Source: an uncultured Chloroflexota bacterium
Lineage (GTDB): Bacteria; Chloroflexota; Dehalococcoidia; Lucifugimonadales; CAJXCD01
Direction of reading: 5' to 3'
Assembly (NCBI GenBank): GCA_913051545.1
Contig: CAJXCD010000008.1
Span: 1 to 64,000, forward strand
DNA length: 64,000 bases
A program made the position numbers and the translations under genes. Below the pieces are notes generated by a model that worked only from the letters and a program-made list of their open reading frames with translations, did no database searches and was not told where the DNA came from. Shown here piece by piece: positions 1-9,028 of this stretch (position 1 is its first letter; each line of letters opens with the position of its first letter).

Positions 1-257
1 TCAGACAGTGGTGAGGCAGAACCTATTTTTTGTGAATCTAATTCATCGAGACCAAAAATTTCCCGGCCTTCTTCAGAAATATCATATCTGGCTGGAATAA
101 GCCTACAGGAAAGGATAGAGGGCAAGCTGCTGTATAGACCGTGGTATTAAAAATGGGGGTCAAAATGGGATTCAAAACGCTAAGTCAGGGGGTTATATCA
201 ATGGATAAAGGTACATGCCAATCACCCACGAACACCTACAACATGCGGTGCAGGGCG
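1..257. other. Left edge, no assignable gene
   Basis: I see no recognisable protein or RNA here. A plus-strand frame is open from base 1 to a stop at 147-149, but its translation matches no family I know. The secE/nusG genes that often follow tRNA-Trp are not visible on the minus strand. Confidence 0.3.
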
Positions 258-334
258 TGGCAGGAGCGACAGGACTCGAACCTGCGACCTGCGGTTTTGG
301 AGACCGCTGCTCTCCCAAACTGAGCTACGCTCCT
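258..334 (-). tRNA. tRNA-Trp (anticodon CCA)
   Basis: On the minus strand a full cloverleaf can be drawn. The 7-bp acceptor stem is AGGAGCG/CGCTCCT. The 5-bp anticodon stem GCGGT/ACCGC closes the loop CTCCAAA, whose anticodon CCA reads UGG (Trp). The T arm contains GGTTCGAGTCC. The discriminator base is G, and the 3' CCA tail is encoded at 258-260. Short ORFs crossing this stretch on the plus strand are chance frames. Confidence 0.97.
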
Positions 335-420
335 ATGTCAAAATCAACCCAAACTTATTCGATTCGAAACAGATCAAAATCGCTAAATCGATATAGCCTA
401 AACCTCACACATCAAGTGAT

Positions 421-606
421 CTAAACAATCTGATGAATAGATCCTGCTATAACAACGGAAGAAGCGGCGTTATCACTTGATTCATCATCCTCTTTTGTAC
501 ACATGCTAGCTGCAACCACAACCCCTATAAGGATAATCACTACAAGTATCATGCCGTCAACTCCAACCTTACTTCGTATCTTACTTATCCATCCACTAGT
601 GTCCAT
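421..606 (-). CDS. Small single-pass membrane protein, unknown
   Basis: This is a 61-residue ORF beginning MDTSGWISKI when the second ATG is used. That ATG has a G-rich Shine-Dalgarno-like run (GGGGGG) about eight bases upstream; the ATG eight codons earlier has none. A hydrophobic segment at about residues 19-34 (GMILVVIILIGVVVAAS) is followed by an acidic, serine-rich tail. It lies upstream of tRNA-Trp on the same strand. I do not recognise the family. Short length and absence of homology make this a tentative gene. Confidence 0.4.
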   Translation of the reverse strand: MDTSGWISKIRSKVGVDGMILVVIILIGVVVAASMCTKEDDESSDNAASSVVIAGSIHQIV

Positions 607-774
607 AATGTATGCCCCCCATAAATACAACCTGCTCTTTGATCACCTAATCATGACATCAACATCCTGCCAAGGGTCCAAAAGTAAAGTGGGAGCATTC
701 TAAGCCTGACAACAAAATGTGTCAATGCAGTACAAAATGATGTCTATTCCAAAATCACCTATTAATACTTACTG

Positions 775-1222
775 CACAAGGCGGCCGATAAGCCGAGTTC
801 TGTTACTAATGTAAAATTTGTTTACACCCAAATATTTCGAGGCTTCATCCAAATACTAAATTAGTCGACGACCATCTATCTAGCCACGATGTTGCCATCG
901 TGGTCAAGCAGCCAACCCAGGGGCAGCCCTCCACAGGAAAAAACTGAGGAGAGTCTAACTTTAGTCAGACCGAGTACTATAACCCCTTACTAGGCCTTGC
1001 TCCAGATGGGGTTTACCTTGCCTCCGATGTCACCACCGAAGCGGTGAGCTCTTACCTCACCATTTCACCCTTATCTCAAATAGTTCGAGACGGTATATTT
1101 CTGTGGCACTTTCCGTCGGGTCACCCCGCCCTGCCGTTAGCAGGCATCCTACCCGGTGGAGCTCGGACTTTCCTCTACTTCGAATATTCCGTCGAAGCAG
1201 CGGTCGCCTGGCCGCCTTGCAC
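775..1222 (-). ncRNA. rnpB: RNase P RNA (bacterial type A-like)
   Basis: Minus-strand catalytic RNA of ribonuclease P, which trims tRNA 5' leaders. The P1 helix is visible as AAGGCGGCC near 1210-1218 pairing with GGCCGCCTT near 778-787. The universal block GAGGAAAGTCCGAGCTCC lies near 1158-1175, followed by the CACCGGGTAGGATGCC region. The 3' conserved ACAGAA...GGCTTATCGG segment is near 787-803. The length of about 445 nt suits a type A RNA. A 5' copy of CAGGCGACCGCTGC follows P1. Ends are estimated from P1 and may be off by several bases. An ORF at 1044-1286 is only a frame across this RNA. Confidence 0.95.
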
Positions 1223-1293
1223 CGCTAAATTGTACTTCGGAATCATATCCGACGTCACTCTCTACGAAATCAATCCTGATTTATGACTAACAG

Positions 1294-2640
1294 CTAAACA
1301 ACAAAATTTATACTGTCATCCTGTACGTTTATCCTAACAATATGATTAAGTAGAAACTTCCTTCTCGAATCAAAATCTAGAGATTCCCAGTTATCTAATT
1401 GTACTGTTGTGTCTGTGTCATTGCTGGAACCTCTATTCACTTGAGCTTCTCGGGAAGAATCCAATTCTCTCAAATACTCACCAAGAATTGTTGACCTCAC
1501 ATCGCCGCGAGCTACCCTCTTGAGTGATTGAAGAAACTGACGCTCCGCATTTATAACACGTTGATCATACTTTACAGATTCATTATCTAACGTGGAACCC
1601 GAATATCTTTCACTGTCTAGACCATTGTCGTTGCTCTCAATAATATATTTGACTCGATCTATAACGGCTGCCTCCAGTTTAGATGTTCGCCAAGTGTGAT
1701 ACCCACATGTACTCAGGTTATTCCTAGACTGACATTGGTAGTACCGGTATGAACGTCTATTTCGTCGGCCATCCTTACCTTTCCATGACTGCCTTCTGGT
1801 AACTCCAATCATTTTATTATCGCAGTAAGCACAGTACAACAATCCTTTCAATAGGAAAGGTTCATATTTAGATATTCTACCTATTGGTCTGCGAGATTTA
1901 ACAATATCTTGGGCTAACCTGAAAGTTTCAGAGGGTATTATTGCTTGATGTATTTTTGCTTTGCGCATACCAAGACGAGAATAAGTACCGGTATAGACAG
2001 GGTTTCTAAGAATATCTCGTATAGCTATTACTGCCCAACTCCTATCACGCCTCGTATTTATACCTCGTTCATTAAGATGTTGAGCAATAAGCCGAAATCC
2101 TAATTTATCTTTGGTGTATAAACGATATATTAGCTCCACTACCAAAGCTTCCTCAGAATTAACTTCTAAAATGCCCTGCAACCCTACTCTATAACCATAT
2201 GGAGGCCGCCCCATTGCCTTGCCCTCTGAAACTCTAGCTCGCATGGCTTCACGTATACTACGACTTCTCGTGCGCGACACGCCTTTTACTCCGAGTGTCT
2301 GAAAAGCATTCTGTATCGGGTCAGGGAATTCCTCATCCCAGCAAATCAACTTGCAGTCTAATTTTTCTAATTCAATAACTGCTCTTGCCACATTCTCCAA
2401 ATCGTTGGCTATGTGAGAAGAATCTGGTATTACAACCAAGAACCCTCCATCTGTAAGGTTTATGTACTCAATAAGATTTTGGAACTCTTGAGAAATTCGA
2501 CCTAAGTCTTCGCCTACAGATATAAACGTTTCCATAGGACGATGCATATTAAGCTTACAGTATTCGTTGAATTTCCCTTCCATGGAATCCAAGAGTGATT
2601 GATCTGATACCGAAACGTTAAAATAACCTATAGCACGCAC
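1294..2640 (-). CDS. Serine recombinase-like protein, catalytic arginines missing
   Basis: This 448-residue protein has the large serine recombinase layout: a resolvase-like N domain (about 1-135), a recombinase DNA-binding domain (about 145-250, with GRPPYGYRV and RDILRNPVYTG), a zinc ribbon (CAYC...YYQCQ...CGYH, about 270-330) and a charged helical tail. Ser10 is present in YFNVS. The Arg two residues before it is Asn8, and the usual DRLxR motif reads PDSSHIAND. Measured against gamma-delta resolvase numbering, R8, R45, R68 and R71 all appear to be lost. It starts at GTG, 12 bases after the zinc-ribbon gene, and rnpB follows on the same strand. No flanking att sites or cargo are evident, so a domesticated DNA-binding role is more likely than active recombination. 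Confidence 0.85.
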   Translation of the reverse strand: MRAIGYFNVSVSDQSLLDSMEGKFNEYCKLNMHRPMETFISVGEDLGRISQEFQNLIEYINLTDGGFLVVIPDSSHIANDLENVARAVIELEKLDCKLICWDEEFPDPIQNAFQTLGVKGVSRTRSRSIREAMRARVSEGKAMGRPPYGYRVGLQGILEVNSEEALVVELIYRLYTKDKLGFRLIAQHLNERGINTRRDRSWAVIAIRDILRNPVYTGTYSRLGMRKAKIHQAIIPSETFRLAQDIVKSRRPIGRISKYEPFLLKGLLYCAYCDNKMIGVTRRQSWKGKDGRRNRRSYRYYQCQSRNNLSTCGYHTWRTSKLEAAVIDRVKYIIESNDNGLDSERYSGSTLDNESVKYDQRVINAERQFLQSLKRVARGDVRSTILGEYLRELDSSREAQVNRGSSNDTDTTVQLDNWESLDFDSRRKFLLNHIVRINVQDDSINFVV

Positions 2641-2652
2641 AAAATCACCGTC

Positions 2653-3423
2653 TTAAACTAAATATAATATCCGACCACAATTGTTACATTGCACAGTATC
2701 ATCAGAGTTGTGAACTTTCTGAAGTTCTAGTGTCGGGAGAGTAACACGGCAACCTTGACACATGCCACCTTCTACTTTGGAAATAGCATGCCCTCCCTTT
2801 CGTTGAATAATCGATTCGTATTTGGACATAACCATAGTCGGGATATCTGGAACAAGCTTATCTCGCTCACTTCGAACTTGATGAATATCTACATCAAATT
2901 GCTCTTCTTGAAGCCTGAGTTTCCGAATTTCTTCAGGCCTTGATTCTTCCAAACTACTTAATTCCTCTACCGCCTCAGTCTTAGATATCTCTATCTCTTC
3001 TGCTTCGACCATTATTTCAAGCAAACTGTCTTCTGCCTCACTGATCTGACTAATAATAAAAACTTTCTCCTCTTCAGCGGCTTCCATAGCTTTTGGGTTG
3101 GTGATCGCACCACTGTATAACTTCTTCTCTATTGACCCAAGACGCTCATTTAGTTCGGACACGTTTCGCTCCATGGAACGACGCCTAGCCGAAAGATCGT
3201 CAAGAATAGAGATCAATCTATCCCTGTTTCCTTTAGCTAGGTCTATTTCTGATTCATCTGAGATCAGTACACGTATCTGGCTTAATTGCTTCTCAAATTT
3301 ACTGATTCTCAAATCGAGTTCCTGTATATCGTAGAGCTTCTTTAGATTTCCTATGATTTTCTCCCCTTGCAAAACACTTCCACAAATTGACGTTTGGATG
3401 GAACATTGTAACTCAACACACAA
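2653..3423 (-). CDS. Coiled-coil C4 zinc-ribbon protein
   Basis: The protein is 256 residues from the first ATG. A long charged coiled coil runs from about residue 28 to 205 (KLYDIQELDLRISKFEKQL onward). A C-terminal zinc ribbon has C222xxC225 and C246xxC249 (CQGC, CNNC). This matches the DUF164 / zf-RING_7 family, whose members often lie near rnpB or RNase H genes in actinobacteria. The role is not well established; nucleic acid or nucleotide-related functions have been suggested. The true start is uncertain: a strong AAGGGGAG Shine-Dalgarno lies just before GNLKKLYD, with only ATC or ATA codons at the right distance. That start would give about 233 residues. Confidence 0.85.
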   Translation of the reverse strand: MCVELQCSIQTSICGSVLQGEKIIGNLKKLYDIQELDLRISKFEKQLSQIRVLISDESEIDLAKGNRDRLISILDDLSARRRSMERNVSELNERLGSIEKKLYSGAITNPKAMEAAEEEKVFIISQISEAEDSLLEIMVEAEEIEISKTEAVEELSSLEESRPEEIRKLRLQEEQFDVDIHQVRSERDKLVPDIPTMVMSKYESIIQRKGGHAISKVEGGMCQGCRVTLPTLELQKVHNSDDTVQCNNCGRILYLV

Positions 3424-3595
3424 AACGGTTTCATCTAAGATTCTATGAAACTATATCAAAATCTCTTCTGGAATTGTCTGTCGTAACTATAACTAATTTG
3501 GCACATGTATGGCCTCTAGTCATATTGACCGTGGAGTGTCAACAATCACATAATAGCATTCAAGGCCTTGTTAAGAATCATACGGAGTACCACAA

Positions 3596-5026
3596 ATGGA
3601 CCTAGATATACGTCCCAAAACAAAGATTATTTGCACACTTGGTCCTGCTAGCTGGTCTGAACAAACCCTGGAACGATTGATATCTAATGGCATGAGTATC
3701 GCTAGATTAAATATGTCTCATGGCTCACTTACAGAACATGATTCCGCCGCAAAAAGAGTTAGGAAAATTTCAGATGAACTAAATATCCCCATAGGCATTC
3801 TAGTAGATATACCAGGTGCGAAATACCGCACTGGACCACTAGAAAAAAAATCATTTGAACTGGCGACTGGCGAAAACATAACACTTACAAGCCGAGATAT
3901 TATTGGTACCAGTAATGAAGTATCCGTATCCCCCCCTGGTATACATAAAGACTTAAATCAAGGAGATTCGGTACCTGTAGATGACGGTCGTATTGAGCTA
4001 CTCGTCCTTGAAATCCAAAACGAAAATGTAATATGCGAGGTTATTAGAGGCGGCTTTCTAACAGAAAAACGCGGGGTAGCAACTCCGGGTAAAATACCGT
4101 CACAACCATATCCTGACAAGGCTACATTTAAAGCATTCGAATTCGCAGCAAAAATCAAAGCTGACTTCGTGGCATTATCAATGGTAACTACCAGCGCAGA
4201 AGTTTTTAATGCTCGAGTAATACTGAAGAAACATGGATTGAATCCATTTATCATATCTAAAATAGAAAGATCAGAAGCTATCGGAAAATTTAATGAGATC
4301 TTGGATGCTAGCGATGGAATAATGGTTGCAAGAGGGGACATGGGAGTAGAAGTTAATGTAGCCCAGATACCTGTCATACAAAAGGATCTGATTTCTCGCT
4401 CAAACCTAAGTGGTAAACCTGTAATAACCGCGACCCAAATGTTAGAGTCTATGGTCACATCTCCTATACCAACTAGAGCTGAAGTTACGGACGTAGCTAA
4501 CGCAATTTATGATGGAACAGATGCAATAATGCTCTCCGGGGAAACGTCGGTTGGAGATTTCCCTGTGGAAGCTGTGACATTAATGTCGGAGGTTGCCATA
4601 GAAGCAGAGACTCACATACCATACGAACGTATACTGATTGAAAAAAGAGAGCATCTGGAAAGAAAAACAGATGACGCAATCAGTTATGATGCGTGCCAAA
4701 CCGCCAAACAATTAGAAGCAAGTTTAATAGTTGCTTTTACTGAATCGGGAAGTACTGCTAGTAGAGTATCCAAATACCGACCGATTACTCCAATCATTGC
4801 CTTGACACCTAGCGAAGCAACCCAGCGCAAGTTAACACTTCGATGGGGAGTCACACCTATTGTCGTACCTAAAATGAATACAGTAGATGAACTTTTTGCT
4901 ATTGGAGAATCGAAAGCTACGGAGGTGTCTGGAGTAGAATCAGGCAATTTGGCAATTCTTGTGGCTGGATTACCAATCGGAATATCAGGTGGTACCAACC
5001 TACTTAGAGTACTAACCCTACCATAG
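3596..5026 (+). CDS. pyk: Pyruvate kinase, divergent
   Basis: The enzyme converts phosphoenolpyruvate and ADP to pyruvate and ATP at the end of glycolysis. The 476-residue protein shows CTLGPAS (13-19), ARLNMSHG (36-43), the catalytic Lys region SKIE (221-224), ARGDMGVE (245-252), ATQMLESM (279-286) and an allosteric-type C-terminal domain with TESGSTASRVSKYRP. Two conserved stretches differ from the usual: the segment normally like KGPE/KIRTG reads PGAKYRTG (73-80), and the usual SFVR reads SMVTT (195-199). A CGGAG Shine-Dalgarno precedes the ATG. It is divergent from the zinc-ribbon gene. Substrate preference of this clade is less certain than the family assignment. Confidence 0.88.
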   Translation: MDLDIRPKTKIICTLGPASWSEQTLERLISNGMSIARLNMSHGSLTEHDSAAKRVRKISDELNIPIGILVDIPGAKYRTGPLEKKSFELATGENITLTSRDIIGTSNEVSVSPPGIHKDLNQGDSVPVDDGRIELLVLEIQNENVICEVIRGGFLTEKRGVATPGKIPSQPYPDKATFKAFEFAAKIKADFVALSMVTTSAEVFNARVILKKHGLNPFIISKIERSEAIGKFNEILDASDGIMVARGDMGVEVNVAQIPVIQKDLISRSNLSGKPVITATQMLESMVTSPIPTRAEVTDVANAIYDGTDAIMLSGETSVGDFPVEAVTLMSEVAIEAETHIPYERILIEKREHLERKTDDAISYDACQTAKQLEASLIVAFTESGSTASRVSKYRPITPIIALTPSEATQRKLTLRWGVTPIVVPKMNTVDELFAIGESKATEVSGVESGNLAILVAGLPIGISGGTNLLRVLTLP

Positions 5027-5149
5027 AGTCATAGCCACTTGATATTCTTGGATGTAGAATTTATGGAGCATGAAATCTTAACTCCTTTTACATATTATGT
5101 TTCGAAATCTTGTAGCAACATGTAGACTTCAGAATATTGGAGATTTAGT

Positions 5150-6172
5150 ATGCATTTGACTTTATTATGGCTACAGCTCGCTGCAGTGGCAGTGGTGATT
5201 CTGATAGCATCTCATTTCCTCGCCAAATCAGCGGATACAATTGCCGAGAAAACTGGCTTAGGAAGATCTTTAGTTGGAATATTACTACTAGCAACTGCTA
5301 CATCTCTTCCTGAAATGGGAACTGGGATAAGTTCTATAGTCATGTTTGGATCTCCCGACTTGGCTGCCGGAGATGCTTTTGGGAGCAACCTTTTCAATTT
5401 ACTTATTATAGGCCTTCTGGATCTTTACTGGAGAAATGGACCAATACTTAATGCAGTCAGTAAGAACGGTAGTCTAATCGGATTATTCTCTATTCTATCC
5501 ATTGGATTGGCATCTATCGCAATTTTCGTTGACACGGGCTCAATTTCAGTTTTCGGGCTTAATATGAGTCCCGTATCATTCCTAGTAGTTATAGTTTTTA
5601 TATGTGCAACATACACAATCTATCGACGCAGTAGCAACAATGAAGAGCCTGAAAATAATACTGAGAACAGTCCTGAATTAGATTATGCAAATACAACTGC
5701 ATCAAAAGCAGCTTTAATGTACATAATTTCAGCGTCAATAGTAGTTGTTGCTGCTGTCTTATTGGCTAAAACAGGTGATACGTTAGCAGAAGAATTGGGA
5801 TGGGAAGCTAGCTTCGTAGGTACCTTGTTCCTAGCCTTTAGCACATCTCTTCCTGAACTGGCTACATCTTTCGCCGCACTAAGGATAAAAGCACCTGAAT
5901 TGGCTATCACCAACGTACTAGGAAGCAACCTTTTCAATATGGGCCCTGTCTTGCTGTTTGATGATATAGCATATTCTCAAGATTCGCTTTGGAACGGAAT
6001 ATCGAACATCCACACTCTCAGTGGAGGAATAGCCGTGTTGATGACTTTAATAGTCATAGCAGGTATTAGAATGAGACCTAGACAAAGACCAACAAGCGCT
6101 CTGACAATTGAAAGCTCCTTACTAATTGCTCTATACGTAGCAGTCAGTGTCCTCGTATTCCTATTAGCATGA
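5150..6172 (+). CDS. CaCA-family Na+/Ca2+-type cation exchanger
   Basis: Integral membrane antiporter of 340 residues with about ten hydrophobic segments. It has the two inverted alpha repeats of the calcium/cation antiporter family. Alpha-1 has TSLPEMGTG (Glu55) and GDAFGSNLFN (75-83). Alpha-2 has STSLPELATS and NVLGSNLFN around residues 228-270. A hydrophilic, Asn/Glu-rich loop (about 162-182) separates the halves. The family exchanges Ca2+ or another cation for Na+ or H+ across the plasma membrane; the ion cannot be read from sequence. It follows pyruvate kinase on the same strand after 123 bases and converges on the polyprenyl synthase gene. Confidence 0.88.
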   Translation: MHLTLLWLQLAAVAVVILIASHFLAKSADTIAEKTGLGRSLVGILLLATATSLPEMGTGISSIVMFGSPDLAAGDAFGSNLFNLLIIGLLDLYWRNGPILNAVSKNGSLIGLFSILSIGLASIAIFVDTGSISVFGLNMSPVSFLVVIVFICATYTIYRRSSNNEEPENNTENSPELDYANTTASKAALMYIISASIVVVAAVLLAKTGDTLAEELGWEASFVGTLFLAFSTSLPELATSFAALRIKAPELAITNVLGSNLFNMGPVLLFDDIAYSQDSLWNGISNIHTLSGGIAVLMTLIVIAGIRMRPRQRPTSALTIESSLLIALYVAVSVLVFLLA

Positions 6173-6183
6173 TGTCTAGGATT

Positions 6184-6203
6184 ATATTTTCGCAATAAAA
6201 TAT
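6184..6203. terminator. Weak AT hairpin between convergent genes
   Basis: ATATTTT (6184-6190) and AAAATAT (6197-6203) form a 7-bp stem with a CGCAAT loop between the exchanger stop and the polyprenyl synthase stop. The A/T-only stem makes terminator function uncertain. Confidence 0.25.
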
Positions 6204-6204
6204 T

Positions 6205-7206
6205 TTAGAATCGTCTATCCACTACATATTCAGCCAATACTTCAAGGGATTGACGAGAACGATTTAGTTCAATATTTCTTATGCTGTCTAAGGCTTTGGA
6301 TGAATACTCCCTGGCTATCTCAATCGAGTCTTGTATAAATGAGTGGTTGTGAATCATTTCTAACGCAGTTTTCAATTTTTTTTCATCAGATGGGTCTTCA
6401 CATAATGCAGATATCGGATTATTTACCGGATACTGCTCAAGTGCCAGTATGGCAGGCATAGTAAGGATTCCTTGGGTTAAATCGTTGCCAACAGGTTTGC
6501 CAACCTCTGCCTGTTTTCCATCAAAATCGAGGACGTCATCCACAATTTGAAATGCCATCCCTAAGTTGTATCCATAATCTTTTAATGCTTTTATTACATG
6601 TTCAGGTGAACCAACCACCATCGCTCCTGATTCTGCTGCTGTAGTGAATAAAGATGCCGTCTTACGATATATACGATCCAGATACTGATTCCTGGTCAAA
6701 TCTTTGCTATAAGCACTCTCAATTTCACGTAATTCCCCACTAGAAAGTTCCATAGCTGTCTCAGCGAAGCGTCTAATCACTCTAACATTCTCAGTATCAC
6801 AAACAAACTTTGCAGATGTCGCAAAGACGTAATCCCCTAATAAAACAGCCCTTTTTGGTCCCCAAAGACTGCTTACAGTAGCCTTTCCTCGTCTAACCTC
6901 TGAACTGTCCACAGTATCATCATGAATCAAGGTGGCCATGTGAAGCAACTCCACAGCTGCAGCCAACGTCTCGACATCACAATCATCGTTGGAATGAAAA
7001 TTTGAGGCAAGTAACACTACAGTGGGGCGAATTAATTTTCCGGTAGCATCAAGCACGTGGTCAAGAAGCTCTGACAATATGCCTGGTTGCTGACTAACTA
7101 GTTCCGATAACATTTCTACAGATGATTGCAGACGGTTTCTAACTGGATCATAAACGTATTCAAGCAAATCGGAACTGGTTTTCGTACTATTCATGTAAGA
7201 ACTCAT
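6205..7206 (-). CDS. Polyprenyl diphosphate synthase
   Basis: Trans-isoprenyl diphosphate synthase that lengthens allylic diphosphates with isopentenyl diphosphate, probably to make the quinone side chain. The 333-residue protein shows GKLIRP (56-61), the first Asp-rich motif LIHDDTVD (93-100) followed by RRG, and the second motif QIVDDVLDFDG (about 221-231). Residue content suits the octaprenyl/heptaprenyl class rather than short-chain farnesyl synthases, but chain length cannot be fixed by eye. It lies 75 bases after metG on the same strand and may share its transcript. Start choice between Met1 and Met5 is open because neither has a strong Shine-Dalgarno. Confidence 0.88.
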   Translation of the reverse strand: MSSYMNSTKTSSDLLEYVYDPVRNRLQSSVEMLSELVSQQPGILSELLDHVLDATGKLIRPTVVLLASNFHSNDDCDVETLAAAVELLHMATLIHDDTVDSSEVRRGKATVSSLWGPKRAVLLGDYVFATSAKFVCDTENVRVIRRFAETAMELSSGELREIESAYSKDLTRNQYLDRIYRKTASLFTTAAESGAMVVGSPEHVIKALKDYGYNLGMAFQIVDDVLDFDGKQAEVGKPVGNDLTQGILTMPAILALEQYPVNNPISALCEDPSDEKKLKTALEMIHNHSFIQDSIEIAREYSSKALDSIRNIELNRSRQSLEVLAEYVVDRRF

Positions 7207-7281
7207 ACAAATCTTCGTTAATTGAGGGAGTAATGACTGATATCAAAGGTGTTGTCATCAAATAATTCTCCTGAATTAGAT

Positions 7282-8952
7282 TTAAGACCTATCCATTTTC
7301 TTAGCCTCATGTTGTACAAGATCCTCATCTAACTTATGAAACAATGGCTCAGGGGTACCCAATTTCTGACCTGACATAAGTATCTCTGGGTCCCAATTCC
7401 ATCCATTATCCATTGGGGACCCGCGAAATCCAAGCATTAGGTGTAATTTTTCAGAACTAAATGGAAGAAAAGGGTAAAACATAGTTTTGAGACCGTTTAT
7501 TACCGTCATGCTAACCCACAAAGTTGTAGCAGCCTCACTCCTGTTTTCCTTTATAGTCTTCCAGGGCTCCTTTTTGTCAAGATAACGGTTACATTCTTGA
7601 GCCAAACCCATAACTGTATTAAGAGCCTCCCTGAAACGACATAAGGCGATACTTTCTGCTACCTGTTCCAGTCTACTACGAGCTTCACTTATCAATCCTT
7701 CAGATATTTCATCAAGATTTCCAGGCTTGGGTACTCTGGCATCAAAATTTTTATATGTGAATGTTAATACCCTATGAACTAAATTCCCGTAAGTTGAGAC
7801 GAGTTCTTCATTATTTGCCCTGACATACTCTCTCCAAGAGAAATCAGAGTCACTAGTCTCTGGCATATTGACAGTGAGAACGTAACGAAGTGGATCAGGG
7901 TCATATTTATCCAGATATTCAGGTAACCATACTGCCCAATTTCTACTGGTAGAAAATTGACGTCCTTCTAAATTCAGGTATTCATTAGCAGGAACATCAT
8001 AGGGAAGGTTTAGGTCTCCACTGCCCATTAACATCGCTGGCCATATTATAGAATGAAATGGAATATTATCCTTACCCATAAAATAATACGAACGACTGTC
8101 ACCTCTCCAATAATCGCGCCATCGCGATTCGTCACCTATAGATTTTGCCCATTCAACAGATGCAGAAAGATATCCTATCACTGCCTCAAACCACACATAT
8201 ATCCGCTTACTTTCATACCCATCCAAAGGCACTGGCACACCCCATTCAATATCCCTGGTTATTGCACGATCTCGTAGCCCAGACTCTAAATATCCAATGG
8301 AAAAGTTGCGTACATTAGGCCTCCAATAAGTTTTATCACCTATCCACTCAAGTAATTCATCATTAAAAGAACTTAAGTTGAGAAAAAAATGTTCAGTTTC
8401 TCGTATCACCGGAGTGTTACCACATAATAAGCAAATCATTCCCATTAAATCTTGTGGGTCAAGAGTGCGACCACAATTGTCACACTGATCACCTCTAGCA
8501 GTATCAAAACTGCAGTGAGGACAGCTTCCTTGAACATATCGGTCAGCCAGAAAACGGTTGTCGCTTTCACAAAATGGCTGCATCATCATACCTTTACTGA
8601 TATGCCCATTCTTATACAAACTGGAAAAGATATCCTGAGTAACAGATATATGGTTATCAGTATGGGTGGAAGTAAAAAGATCAAAGCTGATCCCAAGATG
8701 ATCCCAATTATCCAAAAATTGTTCGTGATATTCCTTGAATACATCTTCAGGAGAGACGTTTCTCCTTTCAGCCTCCAACGTGACTGGAGTTCCATGGGAA
8801 TCGCTCCCCGACACCATAAGAACTTCATCCCCATTCATTCGATGATACCTAGCGAAAATATCTGCTGGTAAATATGCACCGGCAACTTGGCCCATATGTA
8901 TAGAGCCGTTTGCATAGGGCCAAGCAACTGCAACTAAAATTCGTTCTGACAT
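7282..8952 (-). CDS. metG: Methionyl-tRNA synthetase
   Basis: Class I synthetase that charges tRNA with methionine. In 556 residues it shows PYANG (12-16), the connective domain with knuckles C144/C147/C157/C160 and C174/C177, the WGVPVP region (237-242), YVWFEAVIGY and an anticodon-binding helical domain. There is no C-terminal tRNA-binding extension. Both signature motifs are unusual: the HxGH motif reads HMGQ (19-22), and the KMSKS position reads QFSTSR (332-337). Neighbours on the same strand are rsmI upstream and the polyprenyl synthase downstream. It is the only metG in the window. Confidence 0.95.
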   Translation of the reverse strand: MSERILVAVAWPYANGSIHMGQVAGAYLPADIFARYHRMNGDEVLMVSGSDSHGTPVTLEAERRNVSPEDVFKEYHEQFLDNWDHLGISFDLFTSTHTDNHISVTQDIFSSLYKNGHISKGMMMQPFCESDNRFLADRYVQGSCPHCSFDTARGDQCDNCGRTLDPQDLMGMICLLCGNTPVIRETEHFFLNLSSFNDELLEWIGDKTYWRPNVRNFSIGYLESGLRDRAITRDIEWGVPVPLDGYESKRIYVWFEAVIGYLSASVEWAKSIGDESRWRDYWRGDSRSYYFMGKDNIPFHSIIWPAMLMGSGDLNLPYDVPANEYLNLEGRQFSTSRNWAVWLPEYLDKYDPDPLRYVLTVNMPETSDSDFSWREYVRANNEELVSTYGNLVHRVLTFTYKNFDARVPKPGNLDEISEGLISEARSRLEQVAESIALCRFREALNTVMGLAQECNRYLDKKEPWKTIKENRSEAATTLWVSMTVINGLKTMFYPFLPFSSEKLHLMLGFRGSPMDNGWNWDPEILMSGQKLGTPEPLFHKLDEDLVQHEAKKMDRS

Positions 8953-9028
8953 TACTTACTTATCCGAATTATGAAAATTTTATTGGCTTGATATTATCAC
9001 AATCAAATTTGCAAAAACCTTCGTGGCC

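Noticed and set aside
141-424. Two plus-strand ORFs over the tRNA region
   Set aside because: They run antisense through tRNA-Trp and translate tRNA sequence.
1044-1286. 80-codon plus-strand ORF
   Set aside because: It lies entirely across the antisense of the RNase P RNA, with no family signature.
1294-2640. Integrated mobile element
   Set aside because: No direct repeats, second transposition gene or cargo were seen around the recombinase, and its catalytic residues are missing.
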